Shown here: one piece after another, positions 47,460 through 56,868 of the stretch
Position numbering within the stretch: the stretch's first letter is position 1
Layout of the letters: every line of letters begins with the position of its first letter
NCBI GenBank assembly: GCA_030533235.1
Contig: JAUNJN010000005.1
Span: forward strand, 1-64,000
DNA from: Eubacteriales bacterium
GTDB taxonomy: Bacteria > Bacillota > Clostridia > Lachnospirales > Lachnospiraceae
Direction: 5' to 3'
DNA: 64,000 nt
Notes under the pieces: model-generated
What the model saw: only the letters and a program-made list of their open reading frames with translations
Database searches by the model: none
What the model was told of the DNA's origin: nothing
Position numbers and translations under genes: made by a program

Positions 47460-48234
47460 GGACATGCAGGCACAAGCAATAGACGGAGCGGGAGATGGCA
47501 AGGCAGTACTTCTTCCGGGAGAACGTGTCGATGATTTGCAGTGCAGAGGCTACAACATTATTCAGAATCCGGATGTCTTCTGTTTTGGCATGGATGCAGT
47601 GTTACTTGCGGATTTTGCGACAGGCAGGGCAAAGGGACAGGTTATGGATTTGGGCACCGGAACCGGTGTTATTCCGATGTTAATGGAGGCACGCAATAAG
47701 GGTGCCTTCTTTACGGGTCTTGAACTGCAGCAGTATAGTGCAGATATGGCTCGTCGCAGTGTTTGCATGAATGGTTTGCAGGATAAAATCAGCATAGTGT
47801 GCGGAGATATCAAAGAGGTTCCTTGTATGTTCAAGGCAGCCTCTTTTGACGTTGTGACATCGAATCCGCCTTATATCAAGGGGAACCATGGACTTGAAAA
47901 TACAAACACACCTAAAAATATTGCAAGACATGAGATTTGTCTGTCTCTGGAGGATGTCGTTAAGGCGGCAGCCCACCTGTTAAAAGAGGGTGGTACATTT
48001 GCAATGGTGCATAAGCCGTTTCGACTGGCGGAAATTATTAGACTGCTTTCGGCATATCGGTTGGAGCCAAAACGGATTTGCATGGTACAACCATATGCGG
48101 ATAAAGAGCCGAATATGGTTTTGATTGAGTCGAACAAGGGGGGCAATCCGATGGTGAAGATAGAGCCTGCATTGATAGTTTATAATCAGGACGGAAGTTA
48201 TACCGAGGATTTGCTGCATCGATACGACGGATAA
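47449..48234 (+). CDS. yabB: tRNA1(Val) adenine-N6 methyltransferase-type enzyme (YabB/TrmN6)
   Basis: A 261-residue SAM-dependent methyltransferase: SAM motif I MDLGTGTGVIPMLM (about 67-80) and the N6-adenine/glutamine catalytic motif SNPPYIKGNHG (about 142-152). The YabB/TrmN6 identity rests on gene order (ricT-yabB-rsmI). The ATG at 47449 overlaps ricT by 11 bp; ATGs at 47452 and 47464 are alternatives. A frame extension up to 47308 lies inside ricT and is not credible. Confidence 0.88.
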   Translation: MMNRDMQAQAIDGAGDGKAVLLPGERVDDLQCRGYNIIQNPDVFCFGMDAVLLADFATGRAKGQVMDLGTGTGVIPMLMEARNKGAFFTGLELQQYSADMARRSVCMNGLQDKISIVCGDIKEVPCMFKAASFDVVTSNPPYIKGNHGLENTNTPKNIARHEICLSLEDVVKAAAHLLKEGGTFAMVHKPFRLAEIIRLLSAYRLEPKRICMVQPYADKEPNMVLIESNKGGNPMVKIEPALIVYNQDGSYTEDLLHRYDG

Positions 48235-48277
48235 TGAGTGGAAGCATCGGATGGAGATTGGAGAGAGGAGTGCTTTT

Positions 48278-49120
48278 ATGCACGGAACATTATATTTGGT
48301 GGCAACACCAATCGGAAATTTAGAGGATATGACATACCGCGCAGTTCGTATATTGCGCGAGGTGGATTTGATTGCTGCGGAGGATACGAGAAACAGTATC
48401 AAGCTGTTAAATCATTTTGAAATAAAGACACCGATGACAAGCTATCATGAGCACAACAAATATGAAAAAGCAGATACGCTTGTTGCAAAGCTTCTGGGAG
48501 GGAAAAATATAGCCGCGATTACGGATGCCGGCACACCGGGTATATCCGATCCGGGAGAAGAACTGGTTCGTGCAGCCTACGAGGCGGGGATCCGTGTCGT
48601 GCCGGTTCCCGGTGCATGTGCGGCGATAAATGCACTCATCGCATCCGGACTTTCGACGAGACGATTTGCGTTTGAAGCTTTTTTGCCTTCGGATAAAAAA
48701 GATCGTAAAGAAGTGCTTAGTACACTTGCAAAGGAAACTCGTACAATGGTTGTGTACGAGGCACCGCACCGTCTGGTTCGAACATTGGAAGAATTATTAG
48801 AGGCAATCGGTAATCGCAGAATTACGATTTGCAGGGAACTTACAAAAAAGCATGAGCAATTTTTTCAGACTACTTTTGAGGAGGCGCTTATCTATTACAA
48901 ACAAAATGAGCCGAAGGGTGAATGCATCGTCGTAATTGAGGGTATATCTTATACAAGCTTAAAGGAAGAGGCAGCAAAACAGTGGGAAACCATGTCGATT
49001 CCGGAGCACATTGAACATTATATGAAACAGGGAATGGATAAAAAAGAAGCCACCAAAAAGGTGGCATATGATCGCGGAATTCCAAAACGCGAAGTGTATG
49101 AATTTACAATTAATCTGTAA
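48278..49120 (+). CDS. rsmI: 16S rRNA (cytidine-1402-2'-O)-methyltransferase RsmI
   Basis: A 280-residue tetrapyrrole-methylase-fold enzyme. The diagnostic blocks are LYLVATPIGNLEDMTYRAVR at 5-24, EDTRNSIKLLNHF at about 36-48 and TDAGTPGISDPGEELV at about 82-97. The ATG at 48278 after GAGAGGAG gives the usual start. Its stop codon directly abuts the stop codon of the opposing XRE gene. Confidence 0.95.
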   Translation: MHGTLYLVATPIGNLEDMTYRAVRILREVDLIAAEDTRNSIKLLNHFEIKTPMTSYHEHNKYEKADTLVAKLLGGKNIAAITDAGTPGISDPGEELVRAAYEAGIRVVPVPGACAAINALIASGLSTRRFAFEAFLPSDKKDRKEVLSTLAKETRTMVVYEAPHRLVRTLEELLEAIGNRRITICRELTKKHEQFFQTTFEEALIYYKQNEPKGECIVVIEGISYTSLKEEAAKQWETMSIPEHIEHYMKQGMDKKEATKKVAYDRGIPKREVYEFTINL

Positions 49121-49657
49121 TTATTCGTCATCGATTGGAAGATCAAAATCAAAATATGAACGAAGCGGGGCGTTACACATTACCCAGTTTTTGATGGCAT
49201 CGATATTGGCGGACACGGAGTCCATTGCAGTGACAACATCTTGTAAATCCTTAAGTTCAGTGGCATCGATTTCGCCATCCTGTGTAATGTTAACGAGAAT
49301 TCGAGACAGGTCATCCATGTATTGCGTCGACGAAAGAAAACGGAGAACGAGTCGTTCAATGGATTGTTCACTCGTATGGGCGAGGAGTTGTTCCTGCATG
49401 CGGCGCATACCGATCGGACAAATATTGTTACAGTAATTTGTGCAAAGCTGTGGGGCGTTGTAAGCGGTTGCCATGATGTCGACTTCCTCGGCATATGGCT
49501 CGATTTGTCCAAGCTCAATGCGTGCGAGACGGCTACGCTCAATTCCGAGACGGACGGCGGCCTTTTCACGGCTTGTATACGTACTGTCCAGCTTAGCAGC
49601 TTCAGAGCGTGCAATATAGTATACATTGTCGGTTGCTTTCGATGCTTTTCTACCCAT
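49121..49657 (-). CDS. XRE-family helix-turn-helix regulator with a cysteine cluster
   Basis: A 178-residue DNA-binding protein. The helix-turn-helix spans about 28-60 (REKAAVRLGIERSRLARIEL, then GQIEPYAEEV). It is followed at about 70-83 by LCTNYCNNICPIG, three closely spaced cysteines that could bind metal or a cluster, and a C-terminal helical domain (about 95-165) rich in Asp/Glu. AAGGGGGA precedes the ATG. It is divergent from the AI-2E-family gene across 140 bp with interlocked promoters, so it may regulate itself and that gene. No family with known ligand was recognised. Confidence 0.75.
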   Translation of the reverse strand: MGRKASKATDNVYYIARSEAAKLDSTYTSREKAAVRLGIERSRLARIELGQIEPYAEEVDIMATAYNAPQLCTNYCNNICPIGMRRMQEQLLAHTSEQSIERLVLRFLSSTQYMDDLSRILVNITQDGEIDATELKDLQDVVTAMDSVSANIDAIKNWVMCNAPLRSYFDFDLPIDDE

Positions 49658-49712
49658 GTTATCCCCCTTGTGTATGTATCAAAATGATGCGTGAACAATA
49701 ATTCATACATAT

Positions 49713-49742
49713 AGTATAGCAAACAACAAGCGTTCTTGACAA
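49713..49742 (-). promoter_or_regulatory. Promoter of the XRE regulator gene
   Basis: Reverse strand: TTGTCA (49742-49737), 18 bp, TATACT (49718-49713) with an extended TG. The -35 box occupies almost the same bases as the -35 of the forward promoter. Confidence 0.6.
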
Positions 49743-49763
49743 ATATTATTTAGAGTGTATTCT
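49736..49763 (+). promoter_or_regulatory. Promoter of the AI-2E-family permease gene
   Basis: A consensus TTGACA (49736-49741), 16 bp, TATTCT (49758-49763), about 35 bp before the start codon. Its -35 overlaps that of the divergent XRE promoter, so RNA polymerase can hold only one at a time. Confidence 0.65.
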
Positions 49764-49797
49764 ATAGTAACAGGAAATAATCAAATGGAGGAATTAT

Positions 49798-51114
49798 ATG
49801 AAAGAAAAACGTAAGGCAATCAGGACTATACTTGCGATTATTATTTTTACTGTCTTATTTATTTATTTTGTGTATCATACACATGTAATCACGGGTTTGT
49901 TATCACGTATTATTAATTTGATTTTTCCGTTTTTGCTCGGTTGTGCGATTGCGTTTGTAATTAACATTCCGATGCGGGGAATAGAGAATTCACTGTTTAA
50001 AAATCCGGAGGGGAAGCTTTACAAATCAAAAAGAGCAATCAGTATGGCACTTGCATATATTGTAATGCTGGTTATATTGGTGCTTGTCATGTTTGTGGTA
50101 GTTCCGGAGATTGCGGAGACCGTGAAGGCGGTGAAGGATAAGACACCGGGCTTTGTAAAAAGTGTGCAGGAATGGGCACAAAAGAATATTTCACAATATA
50201 CAGAGCTTGTGGATGCGATTTCCAAATTTGAAGTGGACTTTGAAGCAATCGGAAGCATATTTAAGAAAAACGGAACGACCATTTTATCAACAACTGTAAA
50301 CATCTTCTCTTCCATCATAAACATTGTTGTAAATGTATCGATTGGTTTTGTATTTTCGTTATATATTTTGTCGCAGAAGGAAAAGCTTGGAAGACAGACA
50401 AAGATGGTGCTGTATGCATGCTGTAAGGAAAATATCGCTGATGAGTTTATGGTATTTGGCAAAATTGCAAACACGACATTTTCAAAGTTTTTTACATGCC
50501 AGTTCCGTGAGGGTATTATTATCGGTGCGATGTTTGCCTTAAGTATGGCAATCTTTCGGATGCCGTTTCCGATTACAATCGGAGTGTTAATTGGATTTAC
50601 GGCATTGATTCCGGTATTTGGCGCCTTTTTCGGACTTTTTATCGGCTGTTTCATGATATTGGTTGACACGCCGGGCATGCTAATCTGGTTTGTTGTACTG
50701 TTCTTTACATTGCAGTTTATCGAAAACAACTTTATTTATCCAAAGCTTGTGGGAGGAGATGTTGGTCTTTCTGCAATCTGGGTATTGCTTGCGGTTGTCG
50801 TCGGCGGAGATTTGATGGGTGTTGTCGGCATGTTTGTGTTCATACCGCTTGTATCTGTCATTTATGCATATGTTCGAAGCATAATCTATAGAAAGCTTAA
50901 AACAAAACAAATCAATGTAGACGAGAAGGGTGCGCCGGATGATGTGATGCCCCTCATGGAGAGCAGACGTCGCCTGTTCCAGCGAAAGGCGCGAGAACTT
51001 CGCGAGGCGAACTTGAAGGGCGAAAAATCTTCGTATCAGGATGAAGCAATAAACGATGCGGCGGATGATGGAAAAGATGATGAGGAAACCTTGACAGAGA
51101 AAGGGAGAGAGTAA
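49798..51114 (+). CDS. AI-2E/PerM family membrane transporter
   Basis: A 438-residue integral membrane protein with about seven to eight helices: two near the N-terminus ([38 protein letters not shown]), one near 80-100, and a C-terminal bundle (about 240-360) with the family block [17 protein letters not shown] and [21 protein letters not shown] long hydrophilic tail (about 375-438) is highly charged. Members export AI-2 or act as Na+/H+ antiporters; the substrate cannot be told here. AATGGAGG precedes the ATG. Confidence 0.85.
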   Translation: MKEKRKAIRTILAIIIFTVLFIYFVYHTHVITGLLSRIINLIFPFLLGCAIAFVINIPMRGIENSLFKNPEGKLYKSKRAISMALAYIVMLVILVLVMFVVVPEIAETVKAVKDKTPGFVKSVQEWAQKNISQYTELVDAISKFEVDFEAIGSIFKKNGTTILSTTVNIFSSIINIVVNVSIGFVFSLYILSQKEKLGRQTKMVLYACCKENIADEFMVFGKIANTTFSKFFTCQFREGIIIGAMFALSMAIFRMPFPITIGVLIGFTALIPVFGAFFGLFIGCFMILVDTPGMLIWFVVLFFTLQFIENNFIYPKLVGGDVGLSAIWVLLAVVVGGDLMGVVGMFVFIPLVSVIYAYVRSIIYRKLKTKQINVDEKGAPDDVMPLMESRRRLFQRKARELREANLKGEKSSYQDEAINDAADDGKDDEETLTEKGRE

Positions 51115-51116
51115 AC

Positions 51117-52436
51117 ATGTACAGAGAGATTCCCGGCTTGGTATTATATCGTGATTTGGGCGATGATAGTATTTTGTATGAGCTTGCACATATTTTTGAA
51201 GATTTTGCACTTTCGAATGCGTCAAATGAGGCGTTGACGACCCGAATTTATCAACAAATTAAACGATTGCTGGATGTCGCAACAAGCTATGGTTTTAATT
51301 ATAATTTATGGCAGGATTATCTGGCGTTTTTGTTGATTACAAATGAGAATTCCTTTACTATCACATGCGAAAAGGTGGGTGCCGGAGACGGAACCGTAAA
51401 TAAATTTGCCAAGCACGATTATGAGATTTTTATGCGTTTATTCCATTTCGATTTTTCAAAAATCGAAGAGGAGCTCGGAATTGACTGCTTTTCAACGATT
51501 ACAAACTACCGTTCTCTGCCGAAAAAGGAGCAGATGTATAATCAGAATGTGAGCGATAAGGTACGATACATTAGTGATCATATAAGAGAGGCAAAGGATG
51601 TGGAAGAGGTATTTACGCTCATGACCGATTTTTATCGTCAGTATGGTGTAGGCATGTTTGGTCTTAATAAGGCATTTCGAATTGCACATGACGATGGAAA
51701 GCCTCTTACATTTATTCCGATTAATAATACAGATCGTGTTGTGTTGTCGGATCTGATCGGATATGAGATACAGAAAAAGAAGCTCGTGGACAATACGGAA
51801 GCCTTTGTGCAGGGAAGAAAGGCGAACAATGTGCTGCTGTTTGGTGACAGTGGTACCGGAAAATCAACGAGTATCAAGGCAATTATTAATGAATATTATG
51901 AACAGGGACTGCGGATGATTGAAATCTACAAGCATCAGTTTCAGGATTTGTCTGCAGTTATTTCTCATGTAAAAAACCGGAATTATAAATTTATTATTTA
52001 TATGGATGATTTATCCTTTGAAGAGTTTGAAATTGAGTACAAATATCTGAAGGCTGTCATTGAAGGTGGTCTTGAGACCAAACCGGATAATGTGTTGATT
52101 TATGCAACCTCAAATCGACGACACCTGATTCGCGAGACATGGAATGACCGCTCGGATGTTGAGCAAAATGAAGGCATGCATAAGTCTGACACGATGCAGG
52201 AAAAACTGTCACTTGTCAATCGCTTTGGTGTGACAATCAGCTATTCAAAGCCTTCGAAGAAGGAGTTCAACGAGATTGTAACAGAGCTTGCAAAGAGATA
52301 CCCGGAAATAAAGCTTACCGAGGAACAGCTCATCGCTGAGGCGAACAAGTGGGAGCTTTCGCATGGTGGCATCTCCGGCAGATGCGCGCAGCAGTTTATA
52401 CATTATTTGGCGGGCACGTTGCAGGCAGATGAATAA
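51117..52436 (+). CDS. DUF815 family AAA+-like ATPase
   Basis: A 439-residue cytoplasmic protein. After an N-terminal helical region of about 200 residues comes an ATPase core with Walker [12 protein letters not shown] (about 241-251), Walker B-like [11 protein letters not shown] (about 293-303), and the DUF815 blocks [18 protein letters not shown] and [15 protein letters not shown]. The family is widespread and of unknown function. It follows the permease gene by 2 bp and is surely co-transcribed. Confidence 0.85.
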   Translation: MYREIPGLVLYRDLGDDSILYELAHIFEDFALSNASNEALTTRIYQQIKRLLDVATSYGFNYNLWQDYLAFLLITNENSFTITCEKVGAGDGTVNKFAKHDYEIFMRLFHFDFSKIEEELGIDCFSTITNYRSLPKKEQMYNQNVSDKVRYISDHIREAKDVEEVFTLMTDFYRQYGVGMFGLNKAFRIAHDDGKPLTFIPINNTDRVVLSDLIGYEIQKKKLVDNTEAFVQGRKANNVLLFGDSGTGKSTSIKAIINEYYEQGLRMIEIYKHQFQDLSAVISHVKNRNYKFIIYMDDLSFEEFEIEYKYLKAVIEGGLETKPDNVLIYATSNRRHLIRETWNDRSDVEQNEGMHKSDTMQEKLSLVNRFGVTISYSKPSKKEFNEIVTELAKRYPEIKLTEEQLIAEANKWELSHGGISGRCAQQFIHYLAGTLQADE

Positions 52437-52489
52437 TCTGTTAAAATAGATTGATTATAGGAGTTTATCCGTTTATTGGAGGAAAATCA

Positions 52490-52597
52490 ATGTTTAATTT
52501 CGGAAGTAAAAAAACACAGAAAAAGGTTGCGGCAGTCATTTGCGTGATTTTGTGCGTAGCGATGGTTGTAGGTCTTTTAGTGACCTATATCGGATAA
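52490..52597 (+). CDS. Small single-span membrane protein, 35 residues
   Basis: MFNFGSKKTQKKVAAVICVI is followed by a hydrophobic stretch to the end: five basic residues (positions 7-12), then one membrane helix (about 13-33), giving a predicted N-inside orientation. A strong TTGGAGGAAAATCA ribosome site precedes the ATG at 52490. The stop is followed after one base by the ATG of the next gene, so the two are probably coupled. The function is unknown; the ribosome site and the charge-then-hydrophobic layout argue that it is real. Confidence 0.7.
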   Translation: MFNFGSKKTQKKVAAVICVILCVAMVVGLLVTYIG

Positions 52598-52598
52598 T

Positions 52599-53612
52599 AT
52601 GTTAAAACAGGGAAGTATAGAAGAACGCATATTAAATCGTTCGGTTATCAAGCATATAAAAAAGCAGGGCTCACATCTTGTGGCAGGTGCCATGGTCGGT
52701 CAGGATTTTGGTGCCCATACCTGTAGCGCGTCAGGCGGACAGGATATGGATGGAGCGTGCGCAGCTTCGGTGTTTGTTACGGCAGATGGTGTGGCGGCAG
52801 ACCCGGCACTCGCATGGACGAAGGCGATGAATAACTTTGCCTGCTCCGGTGGTTTCCTGCAGGGTGCGCGAGTTGTCATGATGGTATCACCCCGTACAAA
52901 GGAAACAGCGATTAAGCGGTTTATGGAGACGTTTTGTGCGTTAGCATTGTCGGATCATACATATATTTTGGGTGGTCACACGCAGGTCGACGTTGCGGTT
53001 ATTGAACCGCGATTTGTAGTTATAATGTTTGGTATGGCGGGCGGATACCGACCGGATATACAGAAAATCGGTGTCGGATGTGACATTGTTATGGTGGATG
53101 TTACGGCGAAGCTTGGGACTGCACTGATTACGCAAAAGAAAAAAGAAGAGCTAAGGTCCCGTTTTGCTGAAAGCTATATTAAGGAAATGGAACTTGGCGT
53201 AAACGGTTACAGAGTAGATTCGTACGCAAAGCTTGCAGCCGGGCAAGGGGCATTTTATATGCATGACATTTCCTGTGGTGGTTTGTATGGTGCGCTGTGG
53301 CAATTGTCCGTACGTATTGGAAAAGGGATTGAAATTTTCCATAATCAGATACCGATTCGCCAGGAAACGATTGAATTGTGCGAGTTTTATGGAATCAATC
53401 CGTATCAGTTAGACGGAACCGGCGGACTTTTGGTCGTTATTTCCGGGGCGGAGACTTTTTTGGAGTCGATGGCGAAGCTTGGTGTAGAAGCTGCTGTGAT
53501 TGGTCGCGTGACGGAAGACCAGGATAAAAAAATACAGATTAACGATACAGATATACGATATCTCACGCTTGTTTCAGGCGATGAAATATATAAGGTGTTA
53601 GATGCGGTATAG
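52599..53612 (+). CDS. AIR synthase (PurM/HypE-like) related protein
   Basis: A 337-residue protein of the PurM/SelD/HypE/ThiL ATP-binding superfamily. The N-terminal half has the glycine/aspartate-rich ligand region (SGGQDMDGACAASVFVTADG) and the FACSGGFLQGARVVMMVS block; the C-terminal half has HDISCGGLYGALWQLSVRIG and GIEIFHNQIPI, the HDxxxGG(L/V) signature seen in HypE. No hydrogenase, selenium or purine gene is nearby, so the substrate is unknown. The start has no good ribosome site of its own and relies on the adjacent small gene's translation. Confidence 0.82.
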   Translation: MLKQGSIEERILNRSVIKHIKKQGSHLVAGAMVGQDFGAHTCSASGGQDMDGACAASVFVTADGVAADPALAWTKAMNNFACSGGFLQGARVVMMVSPRTKETAIKRFMETFCALALSDHTYILGGHTQVDVAVIEPRFVVIMFGMAGGYRPDIQKIGVGCDIVMVDVTAKLGTALITQKKKEELRSRFAESYIKEMELGVNGYRVDSYAKLAAGQGAFYMHDISCGGLYGALWQLSVRIGKGIEIFHNQIPIRQETIELCEFYGINPYQLDGTGGLLVVISGAETFLESMAKLGVEAAVIGRVTEDQDKKIQINDTDIRYLTLVSGDEIYKVLDAV

Positions 53613-53648
53613 GCACTTGGCATCAGTATAAGAAAAGGAGTAAATGCC

Positions 53649-54131
53649 ATGAAAAATGAGATCTTAAAGCTATTGGAAACTGACAGCAGACTCAGTGTTA
53701 AGGATATTGCCGCCATGATTGGCGCGGATGAGGCGGCGGTCGCCGCGGATATAAAGGCGATGGAGGAGGACAGAGTCATCTGCGGTTATCATACAATGAT
53801 TGACTGGGACAAAGTCGCTGACGAGATGGTTACGGCTCTGATTGAAGTAAAGGTTACTCCGCAACGTGAGCAGGGTTTTGATAAACTCGCAGAACGTGTT
53901 CGCAATTTTGAAGAAGTAAATGCCGTATATCTGATTGCCGGTGCATATGATTTTATTATCATTTTGCAAGGCAAGACATTGCGTGAAATCTCAAGATTTG
54001 TATCGGAGAAGCTTGCAACATTGGATGCGGTTGTAAGTACCTCTACAAACTTTGTGTTGAAAAAATATAAAGACCATGGTGTCGTTTTCGAAGCACCAAA
54101 ACATGATGAAAGGTTGGCGATTGTACCGTGA
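53649..54131 (+). CDS. Lrp/AsnC-family transcriptional regulator
   Basis: A 160-residue regulator: N-terminal helix-turn-helix (about 3-50, LLETDSRLSVKDIAAMIGAD) and C-terminal AsnC-type ligand domain (ALIEVKVTPQREQGFDKLAE; YLIAGAYDFIIILQGKTLRE), which usually binds amino acids. AAGGAG precedes the ATG. Its last codon overlaps the start of the aminotransferase gene, so regulator and enzyme form a two-gene unit in which the ligand is probably a substrate or product of the enzyme. Confidence 0.92.
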   Translation: MKNEILKLLETDSRLSVKDIAAMIGADEAAVAADIKAMEEDRVICGYHTMIDWDKVADEMVTALIEVKVTPQREQGFDKLAERVRNFEEVNAVYLIAGAYDFIIILQGKTLREISRFVSEKLATLDAVVSTSTNFVLKKYKDHGVVFEAPKHDERLAIVP

Positions 54132-55297
54132 GAAATCCGTTATCAAAAATAGTAGTTGATATTAAACCATCCGGTATCCGTAAGTTTTTTGATATTGTAA
54201 GTGAAATGCCACATGCAATTTCTCTGGGTGTTGGCGAACCGGATTTTGACACGCCTTGGCATATTCGTGCAGAGGGTATTTATTCTTTGGAAAAGGGTAA
54301 GACATTTTATACCTCGAATTCCGGCTTGTTAGAATTGCGTGAAGAGATTTGTAAGTGGTATAGCCGTAAATATGATGTACATTATGACTTTCGCAAGGAA
54401 AGCGTTATGACGGTCGGCGGCAGTGAGGGAATTGACATTGCACTTCGTGCAATGCTTGACCCGGGCGATGAAGTAATCATTCCGGAGCCTTGCTATGTCT
54501 CTTATTTGCCGTGTGTACAGTTAATCGGCGGTGTGCCGGTTACAATTGAGCTTAAGAATGAAAATGAGTTCCGTCTGACACCGGAGGAACTTTCAGCTGC
54601 AATCACAGACAAGACAAAGGTGCTTATCCTGGCGTTTCCTAGTAATCCGACCGGCGCAATCATGTCAAAGAAAGATTTGGAGCCGATTGCAGAGATCTGT
54701 AAGGAAAAGGATATTTTTGTTATATCCGATGAAATATATTCAGAGCTTACATATGGCGATAAGCAGCATTTCAGTATTGCTGCACTGCCTGGTATGAAAG
54801 AACGGACAATTGTTATCAACGGTTTTTCAAAAGCATATGCCATGACCGGGTGGAGACTCGGATATGCACTTGCACCGGAAGTGATTGCAACACAGATGAC
54901 AAAGATTCATCAGTTTGCAATTATGTGCGCGCCGACGACGAGTCAGTACGCTGCCATTGAAGCAATCAAAAACGGCGACGATGACATCGCAAAGATGCGT
55001 ACATCTTACGACCAGAGAAGAAAGTTTTTATTAAACGCATTCCGTGAGATGAATTTGCCATGCTTTGAGCCGAAGGGGGCATTTTATGTATTCCCGTGTA
55101 TCAAGGAATTTGGTATTACCAGTGATGAGTTTGCGACAAGATTGCTTCATGAGGAGGAGCTTGCGGTTGTTCCGGGTACCGCATTTGGTAATTGCGGCGA
55201 GGGATTCTTACGTATCTCTTATGCTTACTCCATTGATCAGCTGCGTGAGGCAATGACACGCCTCGAGCGTTTTATTACAAGACTTCGCGAGAATTAG
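54128..55297 (+). CDS. PLP-dependent class I/II aminotransferase
   Basis: A 389-residue fold-type I aminotransferase. The PLP lysine lies in INGFSKAYAMTGWRLGYALA (about residue 237), with SNPTGAIMSKKDL, SDEIYSELTYGD and a C-terminal GEGFLRISYAYS arginine block that binds the substrate carboxylate. The start is GTG in a GTGA overlap with the Lrp gene. The nearest types are aspartate/aromatic and PatA-like enzymes; the substrate cannot be fixed by eye. Confidence 0.9.
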   Translation: MRNPLSKIVVDIKPSGIRKFFDIVSEMPHAISLGVGEPDFDTPWHIRAEGIYSLEKGKTFYTSNSGLLELREEICKWYSRKYDVHYDFRKESVMTVGGSEGIDIALRAMLDPGDEVIIPEPCYVSYLPCVQLIGGVPVTIELKNENEFRLTPEELSAAITDKTKVLILAFPSNPTGAIMSKKDLEPIAEICKEKDIFVISDEIYSELTYGDKQHFSIAALPGMKERTIVINGFSKAYAMTGWRLGYALAPEVIATQMTKIHQFAIMCAPTTSQYAAIEAIKNGDDDIAKMRTSYDQRRKFLLNAFREMNLPCFEPKGAFYVFPCIKEFGITSDEFATRLLHEEELAVVPGTAFGNCGEGFLRISYAYSIDQLREAMTRLERFITRLREN

Positions 55298-55305
55298 GAG
55301 CCATT

Positions 55306-55797
55306 ATGTTAAACATTGTGTTGCATGAGCCGGAGATGCCGGCAAATACGGGAAATATCGGTCGGACCTGTGTGGCAGCAGGCATTCGTCTGCATCTCAT
55401 TGAGCCGATGGGATTTCGAATCAACGATAAAATGTTAAAGCGTGCCGGACTTGATTATTGGGAAAAGTTAGACGTTACGATTTACGATGATTATTCGGAT
55501 TTTCTTGAAAAGAATCCGGGAGCTAAGATTTACATGGCGACGACAAAGGCAAAGCAGAAATATACGGATGTTACCTATGAGGAAGATGCGTATATTATGT
55601 TCGGAAAGGAAAGCGCGGGTATTCCGGAGGAGATTTTGCTACAGAATAAGGAAACATGTGTGCGTATTCCTATGATGCCGGGAGAACGTTCGCTTAATTT
55701 GTCAAATTCGGTTGCAATAGTTGTATATGAGGCACTTAGGCAGCAGGGATTTCCGCAGCTTGAGAGTGCCGGACAATTACATCGTTATGAATGGTAA
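55306..55797 (+). CDS. trmL: tRNA (cytidine/uridine-34-2'-O)-methyltransferase TrmL
   Basis: A 163-residue minimal SPOUT methyltransferase modifying the wobble base of tRNA-Leu. The three SPOUT motifs are visible: EPEMPANTGNIGRTCVAAGI (7-26), MFGKESAGIPEEILLQN (about 102-118) and the C-terminal SLNLSNSVAIVVYEALRQQG (about 130-149). TAGGAG precedes the ATG. It has no extra RNA-binding domain, as usual for TrmL. Confidence 0.95.
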   Translation: MLNIVLHEPEMPANTGNIGRTCVAAGIRLHLIEPMGFRINDKMLKRAGLDYWEKLDVTIYDDYSDFLEKNPGAKIYMATTKAKQKYTDVTYEEDAYIMFGKESAGIPEEILLQNKETCVRIPMMPGERSLNLSNSVAIVVYEALRQQGFPQLESAGQLHRYEW

Positions 55798-55809
55798 AAT
55801 GGGAAATAT

Positions 55810-56868
55810 GTGAGAATCGATATGGATCAACGAGCAGACTGGCTGGGAAAGCCGTATTATTCATTAAATGCATATTTTAAGTATACCTACGGTGAAAAGA
55901 TTTACAAGATTGCGGTGGATGCAGGACTTACCTGCCCGAACCGTGATGGTACACTCGATCATCGTGGGTGTATTTTTTGTAGTGCCGGAGGCAGCGGGGA
56001 TTTTGCAGTCCCGATAAATGATACTCCGTATGCGAAGCAATATGGGACAAATTCTGCATCAAGACAAAATCCGGTTGATGTGAGGCGCCAGATTGAACGC
56101 GGCATGGCAAAGTTCAATAAATCGGTGGGAGAACGGTTTGTCATTTATTTTCAGGCTTATACAAACACTTACGGGTCTGTTGATTATTTGCGGGAGATAT
56201 GGACGGCCGCACTTTGTGAGCCTTCTGTGGCCGGAATCTCGATTGCGACCAGACCGGACTGTCTGGGGAAAGAAATACTTGATTTGCTTGCGGAGCTAAA
56301 TTGTATCTATAGTGCGCAGGGGAAGTTTATCTGGGTAGAGCTTGGACTTCAAACGATGCACGAAATGACAGCGCAGTATATACGCAGACATTATTATCTT
56401 GTTGAATATGAGGATGCGGTCAGAAATTTAACAAAAATCAATATCCCGTATATCACACATGTGATTTTGGGACTGCCGGGAGAGAGCAGGGAAATGATGC
56501 TTTCTACGGTACGATATGTGAGTGCCGGTAATTTTGCCACATGTGAGAGCGGAGAACATGTGGCATGCAGACCATTCGGGATAAAGCTGCAACTCTTACA
56601 CGTGTTAATGGGAACCGACCTTGCTAAAGAGTATGAGGAAGGCGTGTTTGAGGTTCTCTCGATGGAGGATTATATTGCGTTAACCGCGGAGTGTTTACGG
56701 GTGATTCATCCGGAAATTGTCGTTCACAGGGTGACCGGAGATGGACCGAAGCACAGCTTGATTGCACCGGAATGGTCCAAAAACAAAAAAGCAGTATTAA
56801 ACGGATTACACAAATATATGGCTGAGCATGACATTAGACAGGGAGAAGCATGCCGAGCCAGATACTGA
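55810..56868 (+). CDS. Radical SAM protein of the TIGR01212/YhcC type
   Basis: A 352-residue radical SAM enzyme. The [4Fe-4S] cysteines lie in CPNRDGTLDHRGCIFC (about 38-53), spaced wider than the standard CxxxCxxC as is typical of TIGR01212. Family blocks FQAYTNTYGSVDYLREIW, SIATRPDCLG and ELGLQTMHEM follow. The reaction is unknown. GTG at 55810 or ATG at 55822 are both possible starts. The 3' end overlaps the opposing spmB gene by 35 bp. Confidence 0.88.
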   Translation: MRIDMDQRADWLGKPYYSLNAYFKYTYGEKIYKIAVDAGLTCPNRDGTLDHRGCIFCSAGGSGDFAVPINDTPYAKQYGTNSASRQNPVDVRRQIERGMAKFNKSVGERFVIYFQAYTNTYGSVDYLREIWTAALCEPSVAGISIATRPDCLGKEILDLLAELNCIYSAQGKFIWVELGLQTMHEMTAQYIRRHYYLVEYEDAVRNLTKINIPYITHVILGLPGESREMMLSTVRYVSAGNFATCESGEHVACRPFGIKLQLLHVLMGTDLAKEYEEGVFEVLSMEDYIALTAECLRVIHPEIVVHRVTGDGPKHSLIAPEWSKNKKAVLNGLHKYMAEHDIRQGEACRARY

